Shown here: piece after piece, positions 33,168-41,481 of the stretch
How the letters are laid out: each line of letters starts with the position of its first letter
Position numbering within the stretch: the stretch's first letter is position 1
Source of the DNA: Clostridiales bacterium
GTDB lineage: Bacteria > Bacillota > Clostridia > Saccharofermentanales > Saccharofermentanaceae
Reading direction: 5' to 3'
Length of the DNA: 64,000 bases
NCBI GenBank assembly: GCA_017962145.1
Contig: JAGCVX010000022.1
Span: 117,858 to 181,857, forward strand
Notes under the pieces: generated by a model
Told to the model about the DNA's origin: nothing
What the model saw: the letters and a program-made list of their open reading frames with translations, nothing else
The model's database searches: none
Program-made: the position numbers and the translations under genes

Positions 33168-35462
33168 ATGAGACAGGCATTTGCGGCATTGTTTATAGCC
33201 TTGGTTTTCGCTTTAGCAGCATGTGTTCTGGCTGCCCGTCGTTCCTATCGCCCGATAGGAAAGGCTGTAGCGCTCCTTTCCTTTGCACTGATCCCACCTG
33301 TAATCGGAAATCTGCTTCTCGTTTTAAGCGGAAATCAGACGATCGCATTGATCGGCTGCTATACCTATTTCATCGGCATGGATTTTGTTATGGTGGCGCT
33401 TTTGCGCTTTACGTTCGAGTACTGCAACATGCAGTGGAAGAGTCCGCAGCTTCGCCTGGCCGTGTATGCCGTTTTGACTCTGGATGTTGTCCAGCTTCTT
33501 CTGAATCCGTTCACCGGGCATGCTTTTGATACAGAAGCGGTCGTCCTGGAAGGACTGAATTATTACCGCCTGGTTCCGCATATCGGACAGACGTTCCACC
33601 GAGTTGTGGATTACGGTATCTTCTTTACGATCCTGCTTATTTTCTTCATCAAGATCATCCGCTCTCCGCGGATCTATATGGAGCGCTACTCGGTCATACT
33701 GTTTTCCATGATCGTGACCGGCGCATGGCAGACATACTATATCTTTTCCAGAACGCCGATCGACCGCTCGATGGCAGGCTACGGTGTATTCGGACTTCTG
33801 ATCTTCTACTTTTCGCTTTATTACCGTCCCATGACGCTTCTGGACAGAATGCTCGCGAAGATGGCATCTGACAACTCCGAAGCACTTTATTTCTTCGATG
33901 CTGAAGGAAGATGTATCTGGGCAAACGGGCATGGTATCGAACTGGTGGACATCAAGGGACAGAAGTTTGATCAGGCCGCGGATCTTCTGAACGGAAAGTT
34001 CGGTTTCCGAGAGTATACCGATAAGGAATGGACACACGACCAGATCCTCGGAAGCGGGGAAGAAGCAAAGTACTATCACTTCGACAAAAAATCCATCACG
34101 GATGAGAAAAACCGTTTTACCGGATCATTCCTGAGCATCCGTGACTGCACGGCCGAGCAGCTCGCGCTGGCAAGAGAAATGTACGCGGCACGTCACGATG
34201 ACCTTACGGATCTTTACACGAAAGCCTATTTGTATGAATGTATCGAAAAAGAACTTCAGAAGCATCCGGACCGCCAGTATCTGGTGATCTATCTGGATGT
34301 CATGGACTTTAAGATCGTAAACGACGTATTCAGTACCGCATATGGTGACACGGCGCTGATCCGCCTGTCCGACTGGATCCGCAAGAATCTTTCGAAAGAA
34401 AGTGTTTACGGTCGACTCGGCGGAGATACTTTCGGTATCTTTATCCCGAAGAAGAATTTCGATAAAGAGAAGATCGAGAAAGAGCTTTCCCATTTCTCCG
34501 TCAAAGAAGGAAATGTGGATTATTCTCTGATGATCCATCTGGGTGTTTACGAAGTCGGTGAAAAGGATAAAGAAGTTTCGGTCATGTTCGACCGTGCCCA
34601 CCTGGCACTGACGACGATCCAGAGTGAGTATCAGGTTCACGTGGCATTCTACGATGAAAAGACACGAAAAGACGTGCTCTGGTCGAACCGTCTGTCGGCA
34701 CAGCTTAACGATGCGCTGAAAAACCGCGAACTTCAGCCTTACTATCAGCCTATCGTGGATGTGAACGGAAAAGTTGTCGGCGCGGAAGCACTTGTCAGAT
34801 GGATCCATCCTACGGAAGGATTCCTGTCTCCTGCAGTATTTATTCCGGTATTTGAAAAGAATGGTGCGATCGTTGAAGTCGACCGCTATATGTGGAGAAG
34901 TGCATGCGAGATGATCCGCGAATGGGGCGACAGATTCGGAGATATCTTTGTTTCCGTAAATATCTCTCCGAAGGATTTCTACTTCATGGATGTAAGTTAT
35001 GAGCTTCAGAATCTGGTCAAAGAATATGGTATCGACCCGTCACGTCTTCGTATCGAGATTACCGAGACCGTCATGATGACAGACCTCGAAAAACGTATGA
35101 AGATCCTGTCGGATCTGCGTCAGGCAGGTTTCATCGTGGAGATGGATGACTTCGGATCCGGCTTCTCATCGCTGAGTCTTCTGAAGGACATGCCGGTCGA
35201 TGTGCTGAAGATCGACATGAAATTCCTAAACAAGGCAAGTGACGACCACAAAGCCAAAACGATCCTGCAGAACATCATCAACATGTCGGAGGATCTGGGC
35301 ATCTTCTCTCTGACTGAAGGTGTGGAAACGAATGTCCAGCACAACATGCTTGCAGAGATGGGCTGCCGCCTCTTCCAGGGATTTTATTTCGCAAGGCCGA
35401 TGCCGAGAGAGGCTTTCGAGAGATTTCTTGATGAAGGCGACAAACTAATCGTGACCGAATAA
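33168..35462 (+). CDS. Membrane GGDEF/EAL protein, probable c-di-GMP phosphodiesterase
   Basis: The 764-residue protein has a seven-helix N-terminal membrane sensor (about 1-225), a PAS-like region (about 240-335), a GGDEF domain and an EAL domain. The GGDEF signature is GGDTF (G418-F422), with Thr in place of the catalytic-site Glu, so cyclase activity is doubtful. The EAL domain is intact: E540 in AEALVRW, N in SVNIS, EITET, the Asp pair in MDDFG, K in LKIDM, E in TEGVE and Q in FQGFYF. With the EAL protein at 984-2978, this makes two proteins with phosphodiesterase-type sites and no clear cyclase in the window. I chose the ATG at 33168, directly after GGGGGAG; in-frame ATGs at 33120 and 33147 are alternatives. 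Confidence 0.88.
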   Translation: MRQAFAALFIALVFALAACVLAARRSYRPIGKAVALLSFALIPPVIGNLLLVLSGNQTIALIGCYTYFIGMDFVMVALLRFTFEYCNMQWKSPQLRLAVYAVLTLDVVQLLLNPFTGHAFDTEAVVLEGLNYYRLVPHIGQTFHRVVDYGIFFTILLIFFIKIIRSPRIYMERYSVILFSMIVTGAWQTYYIFSRTPIDRSMAGYGVFGLLIFYFSLYYRPMTLLDRMLAKMASDNSEALYFFDAEGRCIWANGHGIELVDIKGQKFDQAADLLNGKFGFREYTDKEWTHDQILGSGEEAKYYHFDKKSITDEKNRFTGSFLSIRDCTAEQLALAREMYAARHDDLTDLYTKAYLYECIEKELQKHPDRQYLVIYLDVMDFKIVNDVFSTAYGDTALIRLSDWIRKNLSKESVYGRLGGDTFGIFIPKKNFDKEKIEKELSHFSVKEGNVDYSLMIHLGVYEVGEKDKEVSVMFDRAHLALTTIQSEYQVHVAFYDEKTRKDVLWSNRLSAQLNDALKNRELQPYYQPIVDVNGKVVGAEALVRWIHPTEGFLSPAVFIPVFEKNGAIVEVDRYMWRSACEMIREWGDRFGDIFVSVNISPKDFYFMDVSYELQNLVKEYGIDPSRLRIEITETVMMTDLEKRMKILSDLRQAGFIVEMDDFGSGFSSLSLLKDMPVDVLKIDMKFLNKASDDHKAKTILQNIINMSEDLGIFSLTEGVETNVQHNMLAEMGCRLFQGFYFARPMPREAFERFLDEGDKLIVTE

Positions 35463-35463
35463 A

Positions 35464-35494
35464 AAAGTCTCCCGATCGGGAGACTTTCTTTTTG
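35464..35494. terminator. Bidirectional terminator between the EAL gene and ddl
   Basis: A perfect 24-base palindrome (35464-35487; core GTCTCCCGATCGGGAGAC) with T-rich tracts on both sides serves both convergent genes. Confidence 0.92.
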
Positions 35495-35512
35495 CTTTGA
35501 TGTCGTTCGAAC

Positions 35513-36562
35513 TTACGCTTTCTTGGATGCCGAGAGTACCAGACGCTCGCAAAGGTCTTCGTATCCGATGCCGTTTGCACGGGCTTCCTGCGGGATCAGG
35601 CTGTTCGGTGTCATACCCGGAAGGTTATTGGCTTCGAGGCAGTAGAAGAGACCGTCTTCCTTAGAAAGGATAAAGTCGACTCGAGAGTAGTTTCCGAGAA
35701 GAAGTGTATTGTGAACGGAAAGTGCCAGACCCTGGGCGGTCTTTGTCTGCTCATCGTCGAGCGGTGCCGGGCAGATCTCTTCGGTGGCGTTGGCCTGATA
35801 TTTGTTCTTGTAGTCATAGAATCCCTGCTTCGGACGGATCTCGATGATCGGAAGTGCTTTTCCGTCGAGAATGCCGATGGAGAATTCACGACCCGGGATG
35901 AGCTTTTCAATCAGGCATGTATTTTCGTATTTCTTCGCGTATGTGATCGCCGCGTCCCATTCTTCTTCTGTGTGTACGATGGAGACACCGCAGCTGGAGC
36001 CGCAGCCGATAGGCTTCACGACACAGGGGATGCCGATCGTATTTCGAACTTCCTCGATGGAATCCTTTGTCGGATCGTAGATCATCCAGTCCGCAGTCGG
36101 GATACCGCTCTGACGGAGCAGGACTTTCGTCATGTTCTTATCCATGGCCAGTGCGCAGCCGAGATAGCCGGAGCCGGTGTAGGGGATATCCATGCAGTCC
36201 AGGACCGCCTGAAGACGTCCGTTTTCCCCCATGCCGCCGTGACAGCCGATAAATACGGCGTCGGCCTTCTTGCAAAGCTCGAGAACGCGAGGTCCGATCA
36301 GTTCGCGGCGTCCGCCGTGGGAAGCGATCAGCGCTTCGAGATCCGGCTCCTGTTCCGGGATCGTGTACTGGAACTGCTTGCCGCTGTAAGGCGTCTGGAA
36401 CAGGGAATCGAGATCCGTGTTTTCATCCTCGATACCGACATATACATCGACAAAAGCCACCTCGTGGCCCTTGGTCAGAAGTGCATTTGAAATCAGGCTG
36501 GCCGAGCAAAGTGATACGTCTCTTTCCGGGCTGATGCCGCCGGCCAAAACTACTATTTTCAT
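35513..36562 (-). CDS. ddl: D-alanine--D-alanine ligase
   Basis: The 349-residue ATP-grasp enzyme joins two D-Ala for peptidoglycan. Visible features are VLAGGISPERDVSL at the N-terminus, the HGGMGENGRLQ loop, VVKPIGCGSSCGVS (ATP-binding), YKNKYQ and EANNLPGMTPNS. A strong GAGGAGG lies before the ATG. It is a single-gene minus-strand unit. Together with alr, murB and the D,D-carboxypeptidase in this window it covers several steps of D-Ala and wall metabolism. Confidence 0.95.
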   Translation of the reverse strand: MKIVVLAGGISPERDVSLCSASLISNALLTKGHEVAFVDVYVGIEDENTDLDSLFQTPYSGKQFQYTIPEQEPDLEALIASHGGRRELIGPRVLELCKKADAVFIGCHGGMGENGRLQAVLDCMDIPYTGSGYLGCALAMDKNMTKVLLRQSGIPTADWMIYDPTKDSIEEVRNTIGIPCVVKPIGCGSSCGVSIVHTEEEWDAAITYAKKYENTCLIEKLIPGREFSIGILDGKALPIIEIRPKQGFYDYKNKYQANATEEICPAPLDDEQTKTAQGLALSVHNTLLLGNYSRVDFILSKEDGLFYCLEANNLPGMTPNSLIPQEARANGIGYEDLCERLVLSASKKA

Positions 36563-36613
36563 AGGAAAACCTCCTCTTGTTCATCCTAAGATACATCATA
36601 ACATACGAAAAAG

Positions 36614-36619
36614 ATTATA
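36614..36619 (-). promoter_or_regulatory. Candidate -10 of ddl
   Basis: Consensus TATAAT on the minus strand about 50 bases upstream of the ddl start. No strong -35 is evident. Confidence 0.4.
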
Positions 36620-36742
36620 CATGATTTGTAAAGATGGGGAGAAGCTTTTGAGCAAATGTAACGAAAGAGTAGGATATTTGCGGTGATTTCTGCGCCTTGT
36701 CATGGTATGATAATTGGGTATACGTATGTGGAGGAGTGTATT

Positions 36743-38995
36743 ATGCTCGCAATACTTTATTTGATCATCGCCATATTCTTCGGAACCCAGCTTGTCCGGT
36801 TTCTGATCCCGGATATCCGCAGACTGTATGTAGGCGTGGCGGTAGATCAGCAGACCCTGCCAAAAGTCCCGACGGCACTGTTCCTGCTTCCGGCCGGAAC
36901 TCTTGTGGGCCTTTTGCTGACAACGTTTGTTACATATTTCCTCTCCTACGTGATCCATCCCTTTGTTCCTGCAGATACACCGACGCTTCTGCCTTCGGAC
37001 ATCATCGCCATGTGTATCTTTACATACCTCGGATGCCTTCTGTGGCAGCGCTGCTTCGTAAGAGATTACCGCAAGGTCAAGGCGCAGGGACCATCGAAGC
37101 TCGGCCCGTTCAAAAAAGACGTCAACACCGTGATCTTCTATGTGACTTCGGTGATCCTTGTTCTGAGCGCAGTCTGCTTTGTTTACTGCTACACCTGCTA
37201 CATGAGAGGCAACAATATCCGCCTGGGATTCTCGATCTTCAGTGATTTCGCTCCGCATGTCGCGATCACTTCCGGATTCGGCGTAGGCTCGAACTTCCCG
37301 ACACAGTATCCGCATTTTTCCGGCGACAACATCCAGTATCACTTCATGTTCTATTTCCTGACAGGTAACATGGAGGCACTGGGCCTGCCGCTTGTATGGG
37401 CGATCAATCTCCCGTCGATCCTCTGCATGCTCAGTACCCTGACACTTCTTGGTACGCTGGCGGTCCTTCTCAGTGGACGCCGCGCTGCGTATCTTCTGGC
37501 TCCGGTTCTTTTCCTGTTTAGAAGTGCCTGGAATGTTTTTCATCAGGCTTCTGAGCTCAAGGCACTTCCCGGATCGACATGGTCCTATGTTTTCAAGACG
37601 ATCACCAAGCAGGCCGTCTGGTACGGCTATACCATAAGAGACGAGTGGGGCATCTGGGCGATCAACGTCTATGCCAACCAGCGTCATTTCGCGCTGGGCA
37701 TCGGTCTGGTCCTGATCCTGATCTTCCTCTTCCTGCCGCACTTCCGTCGTATGTTCCTGCATCTTTCACGCATCGATGGTTTCAAGGATTGTGCCAAGCG
37801 TTTCTTCATCTCGAAGGAAGCATGGCTGCCGAGAGAAAACGATCCGCTCCATCCGATCGGTTCTTTGATCCTGGCCGGCATGATCGTTCTGGCGATGCCG
37901 TTCTTCCACGGCTCCTGCCTGATCTCCGCGCTTCTGGTTTTGTTCGGCATGGCGATCTTCTCGGAATTCCGTCTGGGCTATCTGGGCGTTGCGATCGTAT
38001 CTGTACTTTCTTCAGTACTGCAGGCTCGTTTCTTTGCCGGCGGTGCTTCCAACGTAGCAAGTTTTAAGTATTACTTCGGATTCGTGATCCCGGAGATCGA
38101 AGGAAAGAATACGGCCGGTCTGGGCTCGGCGATCGGATATACCGGTACGGTCATCAGCTATCTGAACAAGATGGGCTTTTTGACTGTGATCATCCCGTGC
38201 GTACTGTTCTTCGGACTTCTCGCATATGAGATCTGGTTCAAAAAGAACCTTTACCGTCCGATCCTTCTGATCCCGTTCTCGTTCCCGCTGATCTTCGCGT
38301 TCTACTGCCAGGTATCTTTGGAAGTTCTGGCCAACCACAAGTTTATCCAGGTCAGCTTCATCCTCTTTGATATCTTTATCGCAGGTTTCCTTGCCAACCT
38401 TCTGGCGCTGCCGATCGGCATCAAGGAAAGAGTCGAAGCTTCCGGAGAGAAGACTCAGTCCGGGTCGATCGTACTTCCGAAGAAAGCATTTATCCCGACA
38501 CAGATCGGAAGCGCGATCGTATGTCTGTTCCTTCTTTTCGGACTGACTGCGACAGGTATCAGCGAGTGGTGCATCTACTACAACCTCAATACCCATAAGT
38601 CCGGCTATGTAGAGCTGCATACGGATTCTCTCGTTGCGGACTGGGTCGTCAAGAATACAAATGAAGACGATATCTTCCTGACACCGATGTGGTCGACGGA
38701 TGACTTCTTCCTCAGCGGACGTCGTGTCTACTATGGATGGCCGTACTTCGCATGGTCGGCCGGCCACGATACCGAGACTCGTCAGATCAACTACCAGTGG
38801 CTCCTGACCGGTGCCAACGGCAACGTCGACGAGTTCCGTCGTTACTGCAATGAGATGGGCATCAAGTATGTCATTCACAGCAGCGATTACTACGGCACAG
38901 GAGAAACCAAAGACTTCTACAATCCGGAATTCTTCGCCGCGAATCTGACGGAAGTCGCCCGTTTCGACAATGGTATCGTGATCTACAAGGTATAA
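36743..38995 (+). CDS. Large polytopic membrane protein, possible GT-C type glycosyltransferase
   Basis: The 750-residue protein has about 12-14 membrane helices spread over residues 1-620 and a soluble C-terminal domain of about 130 residues with a strand-rich end (VARFDNGIVIYKV). A loop near residue 190 reads NFPTQYPHFSGDNIQYHF, resembling the first-loop motifs of GT-C or DUF2298-like membrane glycosyltransferases, in which acidic residues near helix 1-2 are catalytic. This is inference; no donor or acceptor can be named. I chose the ATG at 36743 because GGAGGAG lies 8 bases upstream; an in-frame ATG at 36683 has no ribosome binding site. The flavoprotein gene follows after 3 bases. Confidence 0.65.
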   Translation: MLAILYLIIAIFFGTQLVRFLIPDIRRLYVGVAVDQQTLPKVPTALFLLPAGTLVGLLLTTFVTYFLSYVIHPFVPADTPTLLPSDIIAMCIFTYLGCLLWQRCFVRDYRKVKAQGPSKLGPFKKDVNTVIFYVTSVILVLSAVCFVYCYTCYMRGNNIRLGFSIFSDFAPHVAITSGFGVGSNFPTQYPHFSGDNIQYHFMFYFLTGNMEALGLPLVWAINLPSILCMLSTLTLLGTLAVLLSGRRAAYLLAPVLFLFRSAWNVFHQASELKALPGSTWSYVFKTITKQAVWYGYTIRDEWGIWAINVYANQRHFALGIGLVLILIFLFLPHFRRMFLHLSRIDGFKDCAKRFFISKEAWLPRENDPLHPIGSLILAGMIVLAMPFFHGSCLISALLVLFGMAIFSEFRLGYLGVAIVSVLSSVLQARFFAGGASNVASFKYYFGFVIPEIEGKNTAGLGSAIGYTGTVISYLNKMGFLTVIIPCVLFFGLLAYEIWFKKNLYRPILLIPFSFPLIFAFYCQVSLEVLANHKFIQVSFILFDIFIAGFLANLLALPIGIKERVEASGEKTQSGSIVLPKKAFIPTQIGSAIVCLFLLFGLTATGISEWCIYYNLNTHKSGYVELHTDSLVADWVVKNTNEDDIFLTPMWSTDDFFLSGRRVYYGWPYFAWSAGHDTETRQINYQWLLTGANGNVDEFRRYCNEMGIKYVIHSSDYYGTGETKDFYNPEFFAANLTEVARFDNGIVIYKV

Positions 38996-38998
38996 GGC

Positions 38999-40279
38999 AT
39001 GGCAGGCGAGAAACGTTCGGATGTCTATGACGTGATCGTGATCGGCGGCGGACCGTCGGGCATGATGGCGGCCATCACGGCAAAAAGAGAAGGCGCCTCG
39101 GTTCTGCTTCTTGAAAAGAACTCCCAGTGCGGAAAGAAACTTTCACTTACGGGGCACGGACGCTGCAATATCACGAACAGCCTGATCCCCGAAAATTTCC
39201 GCGAAAAATATTTCGAGAACGCCAAGTTCCTCTACAGTGCATTTTCCGCATTCGCGCCGGAAGACACCTGCCGGTTCTTTTTAGGTGCCGGTATCACCAC
39301 GCATGAAGAAGAAAACGGAAGGATCTTCCCGGACTCCCAGAAAGCAGCCTCCGTCGTCAGTGCATTGATCGCACTGCTTGAAAAAGAAGGCGTGGATGTG
39401 GTCTGCGACGCACGTGTCCGAAAGATCGCATTTTCGGAAAGCGATTCCCTGTGGGAGGCAAAAGCGGAGAACGGGAGCTGGAAAGCTTCGCATCTGATCC
39501 TTGCGACCGGCGGCAAATCTTTTCCGCATACAGGCTCGGAAGGAGACGGGTACGCACTGGCCAAAGCGGCGGATCTGGAAGTGACGGATCTGACGCCGGG
39601 TCTGGCGCCGATCTTCCTGAAAGAATTTTCAGACAAGAAGGACGAAGAGGATTCCATGGCCGGCCTGACACTTTCATACGTCGGTACGTCTTTGTGGGTC
39701 GAAGGAAAGAAGATCGTGTCAACACGGGCCGAACTTCTGTTTACGCATCAGGGTGTAAGCGGACCCGGTGCCATGCGCCTTTCGAGAAAACTTCCTTCTG
39801 TTTCCGACCTTTATGAGCAGGGCGCGGTCGTGTTTAAGATCGATCACCTTCCCGAAATGAAAGAAGATGAGGTGGCGGAAGCACTGCTTTCGGCGATGAC
39901 CGAGAATCCGAACCGACACATGAAACGCATACTCTGTGAGACATTCCATTTCAGCGAGAAAGTGGCCGAACGGATCTTGAAAGATGAGGATCCGGCGGCA
40001 AACAGCGTCACAAAAAAAGAGAGAAACCGGATCGTTTCCGATATCAAGGGCATGGCATTTGAAGTAGAAAAACAGACCCCGATGGACATCGCGTATGTCA
40101 CCTGCGGAGGCATCCGCCTAAGCCAGATCGATCCGAAGACGATGCAGGCGAAAAAGGCGCCGGGTCTTTTTGTGGTCGGAGAGCTTTTGGATATCGACGG
40201 AGATTCCGGAGGATATAATCTTCAAAATGCATGGGCGACGGGCTATGTAGCAGGACTTTCCGCGGCGCGTGGCGAATAA
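38999..40279 (+). CDS. HI0933/BaiN-family flavoprotein
   Basis: The 426-residue protein has the N-terminal FAD-binding signature DVIVIGGGPSGMMAA (about 11-25), the family motif GKKLSLTGHGRCNITNS, LATGGKSFPHTGSEGDGY, and the C-terminal GGIRLSQIDPKTMQ and GDSGGYNLQNAWATG. The family is widespread and mostly uncharacterised; a member in bile acid degraders (BaiN) reduces bile acid intermediates, but that does not fix the role here. It is co-oriented with and 3 bases from the GT-C-like gene. Confidence 0.9.
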   Translation: MAGEKRSDVYDVIVIGGGPSGMMAAITAKREGASVLLLEKNSQCGKKLSLTGHGRCNITNSLIPENFREKYFENAKFLYSAFSAFAPEDTCRFFLGAGITTHEEENGRIFPDSQKAASVVSALIALLEKEGVDVVCDARVRKIAFSESDSLWEAKAENGSWKASHLILATGGKSFPHTGSEGDGYALAKAADLEVTDLTPGLAPIFLKEFSDKKDEEDSMAGLTLSYVGTSLWVEGKKIVSTRAELLFTHQGVSGPGAMRLSRKLPSVSDLYEQGAVVFKIDHLPEMKEDEVAEALLSAMTENPNRHMKRILCETFHFSEKVAERILKDEDPAANSVTKKERNRIVSDIKGMAFEVEKQTPMDIAYVTCGGIRLSQIDPKTMQAKKAPGLFVVGELLDIDGDSGGYNLQNAWATGYVAGLSAARGE

Positions 40280-40283
40280 AGTA

Positions 40284-41168
40284 TCAGCCGACAGGCAGAA
40301 CGCTTACCAGGATGCCGCAGAAAATGATGGCGGCGCAGAAGAAACGGTAGGCGGTATCTTTCTCGTGAAAAACGAATTTTCCACCGATGATCGTTACGAA
40401 GCAGCCGCTCTGTTTGATGAGTGTCATGACCGTGACACGGCTGTCCGGATTTCCGTTTGCGGCAAAGAGCGCGGCATCACCGATGACGAACATGATCGCC
40501 AAGATCCAGATCCAGGCATTTTTCCAGACGGTCTTGCTGATCTTGGTCTTGGTGATCAGCACGTAGATGAGATAAAACAGAAGAAGGAACAGCATATACC
40601 AGAACTGCAGCTGCGCGCCGGAGATCTCCCTCATGAGAAGCTTGTCCATGAGACCGGAGATGGCGTTGAGAAGACATGACCCGAAAGCCATGATGACGAA
40701 CTTCGTTGCATTTCCCTTATCCTTTTCGGATTCGATTTTAGAGGGGGTCTCTTTCTTTTTGCCGAAGATACGAAACTTCAGGGCGAGAAGACCTGCCGCC
40801 ACAAGTGCCAGACCTAAAAGCTGGTTCCATTTCAGAACTTCGTGAAGTACGAAAACACCTAAGAGTGTCGCAAGCAGTACACGGGAAAGATCCAGGATGC
40901 CGTACAGGCTGACCGGCAGATGCTTGAGCGCGCGGAAACTCAGGATCCATGCAAGAAAGATGACGAATGATTTGATCGCGATCAGGAAATAGTATTTCGA
41001 ATCGAGTCCCATCGCGTGGGGCGCTCTCGGGATGACCATCAGGAAACCGATGAAAGTATAGATCAGGAGCACTTCCATGACGGTATTTTTATTCATCGCT
41101 TTTTTCTTGGCGATCTCGCGGCCGCCCTTAAGCAGGCCATATACCAGTGCCAGCAGGATCCAGGTCAT
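40284..41168 (-). CDS. EamA/DMT-superfamily transporter
   Basis: The 294-residue protein has ten membrane helices in two EamA halves, with the typical SLYGILDLSRVLLATLLGVFVLHE segment divided here as YGILDLSR and LLGVFVLHEV at the end of the first half and GGKFVFHEK near the end of the second. Substrate cannot be predicted. The start at 41168 is supported by AAGGAG 8 bases upstream on the minus strand; an upstream in-frame ATG at 41279 would add a basic, non-conserved extension. It is convergent with the flavoprotein gene, 4 bases apart. Confidence 0.82.
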   Translation of the reverse strand: MTWILLALVYGLLKGGREIAKKKAMNKNTVMEVLLIYTFIGFLMVIPRAPHAMGLDSKYYFLIAIKSFVIFLAWILSFRALKHLPVSLYGILDLSRVLLATLLGVFVLHEVLKWNQLLGLALVAAGLLALKFRIFGKKKETPSKIESEKDKGNATKFVIMAFGSCLLNAISGLMDKLLMREISGAQLQFWYMLFLLLFYLIYVLITKTKISKTVWKNAWIWILAIMFVIGDAALFAANGNPDSRVTVMTLIKQSGCFVTIIGGKFVFHEKDTAYRFFCAAIIFCGILVSVLPVG

Positions 41169-41481
41169 CTTTTGCTCCTTCTTATTTTTCTTCCTTTGGG
41201 AAACAAACCTAAAAAATGATAGTACAGAGAGGGTTCTTTTGTAAATGCACTTGTCTTTGTCAAAGTGACGAAAAAACAACGTCGCTTTCTCAGAGGAAAG
41301 TGAGGGGAAAATGCAAAGTGTTTTCGAATCGAATTTGTTTCTCTGATTTCTTTAACAAATGCGCCGAATTTGCCCTCGTACAACGTGTTTTCTTTATTTT
41401 TGTGCATCTTTTCGGTATCGATTTGAGGTTCTTTGTGATACTATATGAAAATACGAACGTGTCCATATTACGGAGATTTGT
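41169..41481. other. 313-base intergenic region between the DMT gene and the propeller gene
   Basis: The region is AT-rich and divergent, so it must hold promoters for both genes. The only clear element is TGaTACTAT (41436-41444), an extended -10 for the + strand gene. I see no credible gene or RNA fold here. Confidence 0.6.
41436..41444 (+). promoter_or_regulatory. Extended -10 promoter of the propeller gene
   Basis: TGaTACTAT, 38 bases before the start codon at 41482. Confidence 0.5.

Noticed and set aside
35464..35487. 24-base perfect palindrome as a possible protein-binding site
   Set aside because: It lies between two convergent genes with T tracts on both sides and is best explained as a bidirectional terminator.
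41169..41279. 37-residue N-terminal extension of the DMT transporter
   Set aside because: It is basic and non-hydrophobic, lacks a ribosome binding site, and contains the AAGGAG that serves the ATG at 41168.
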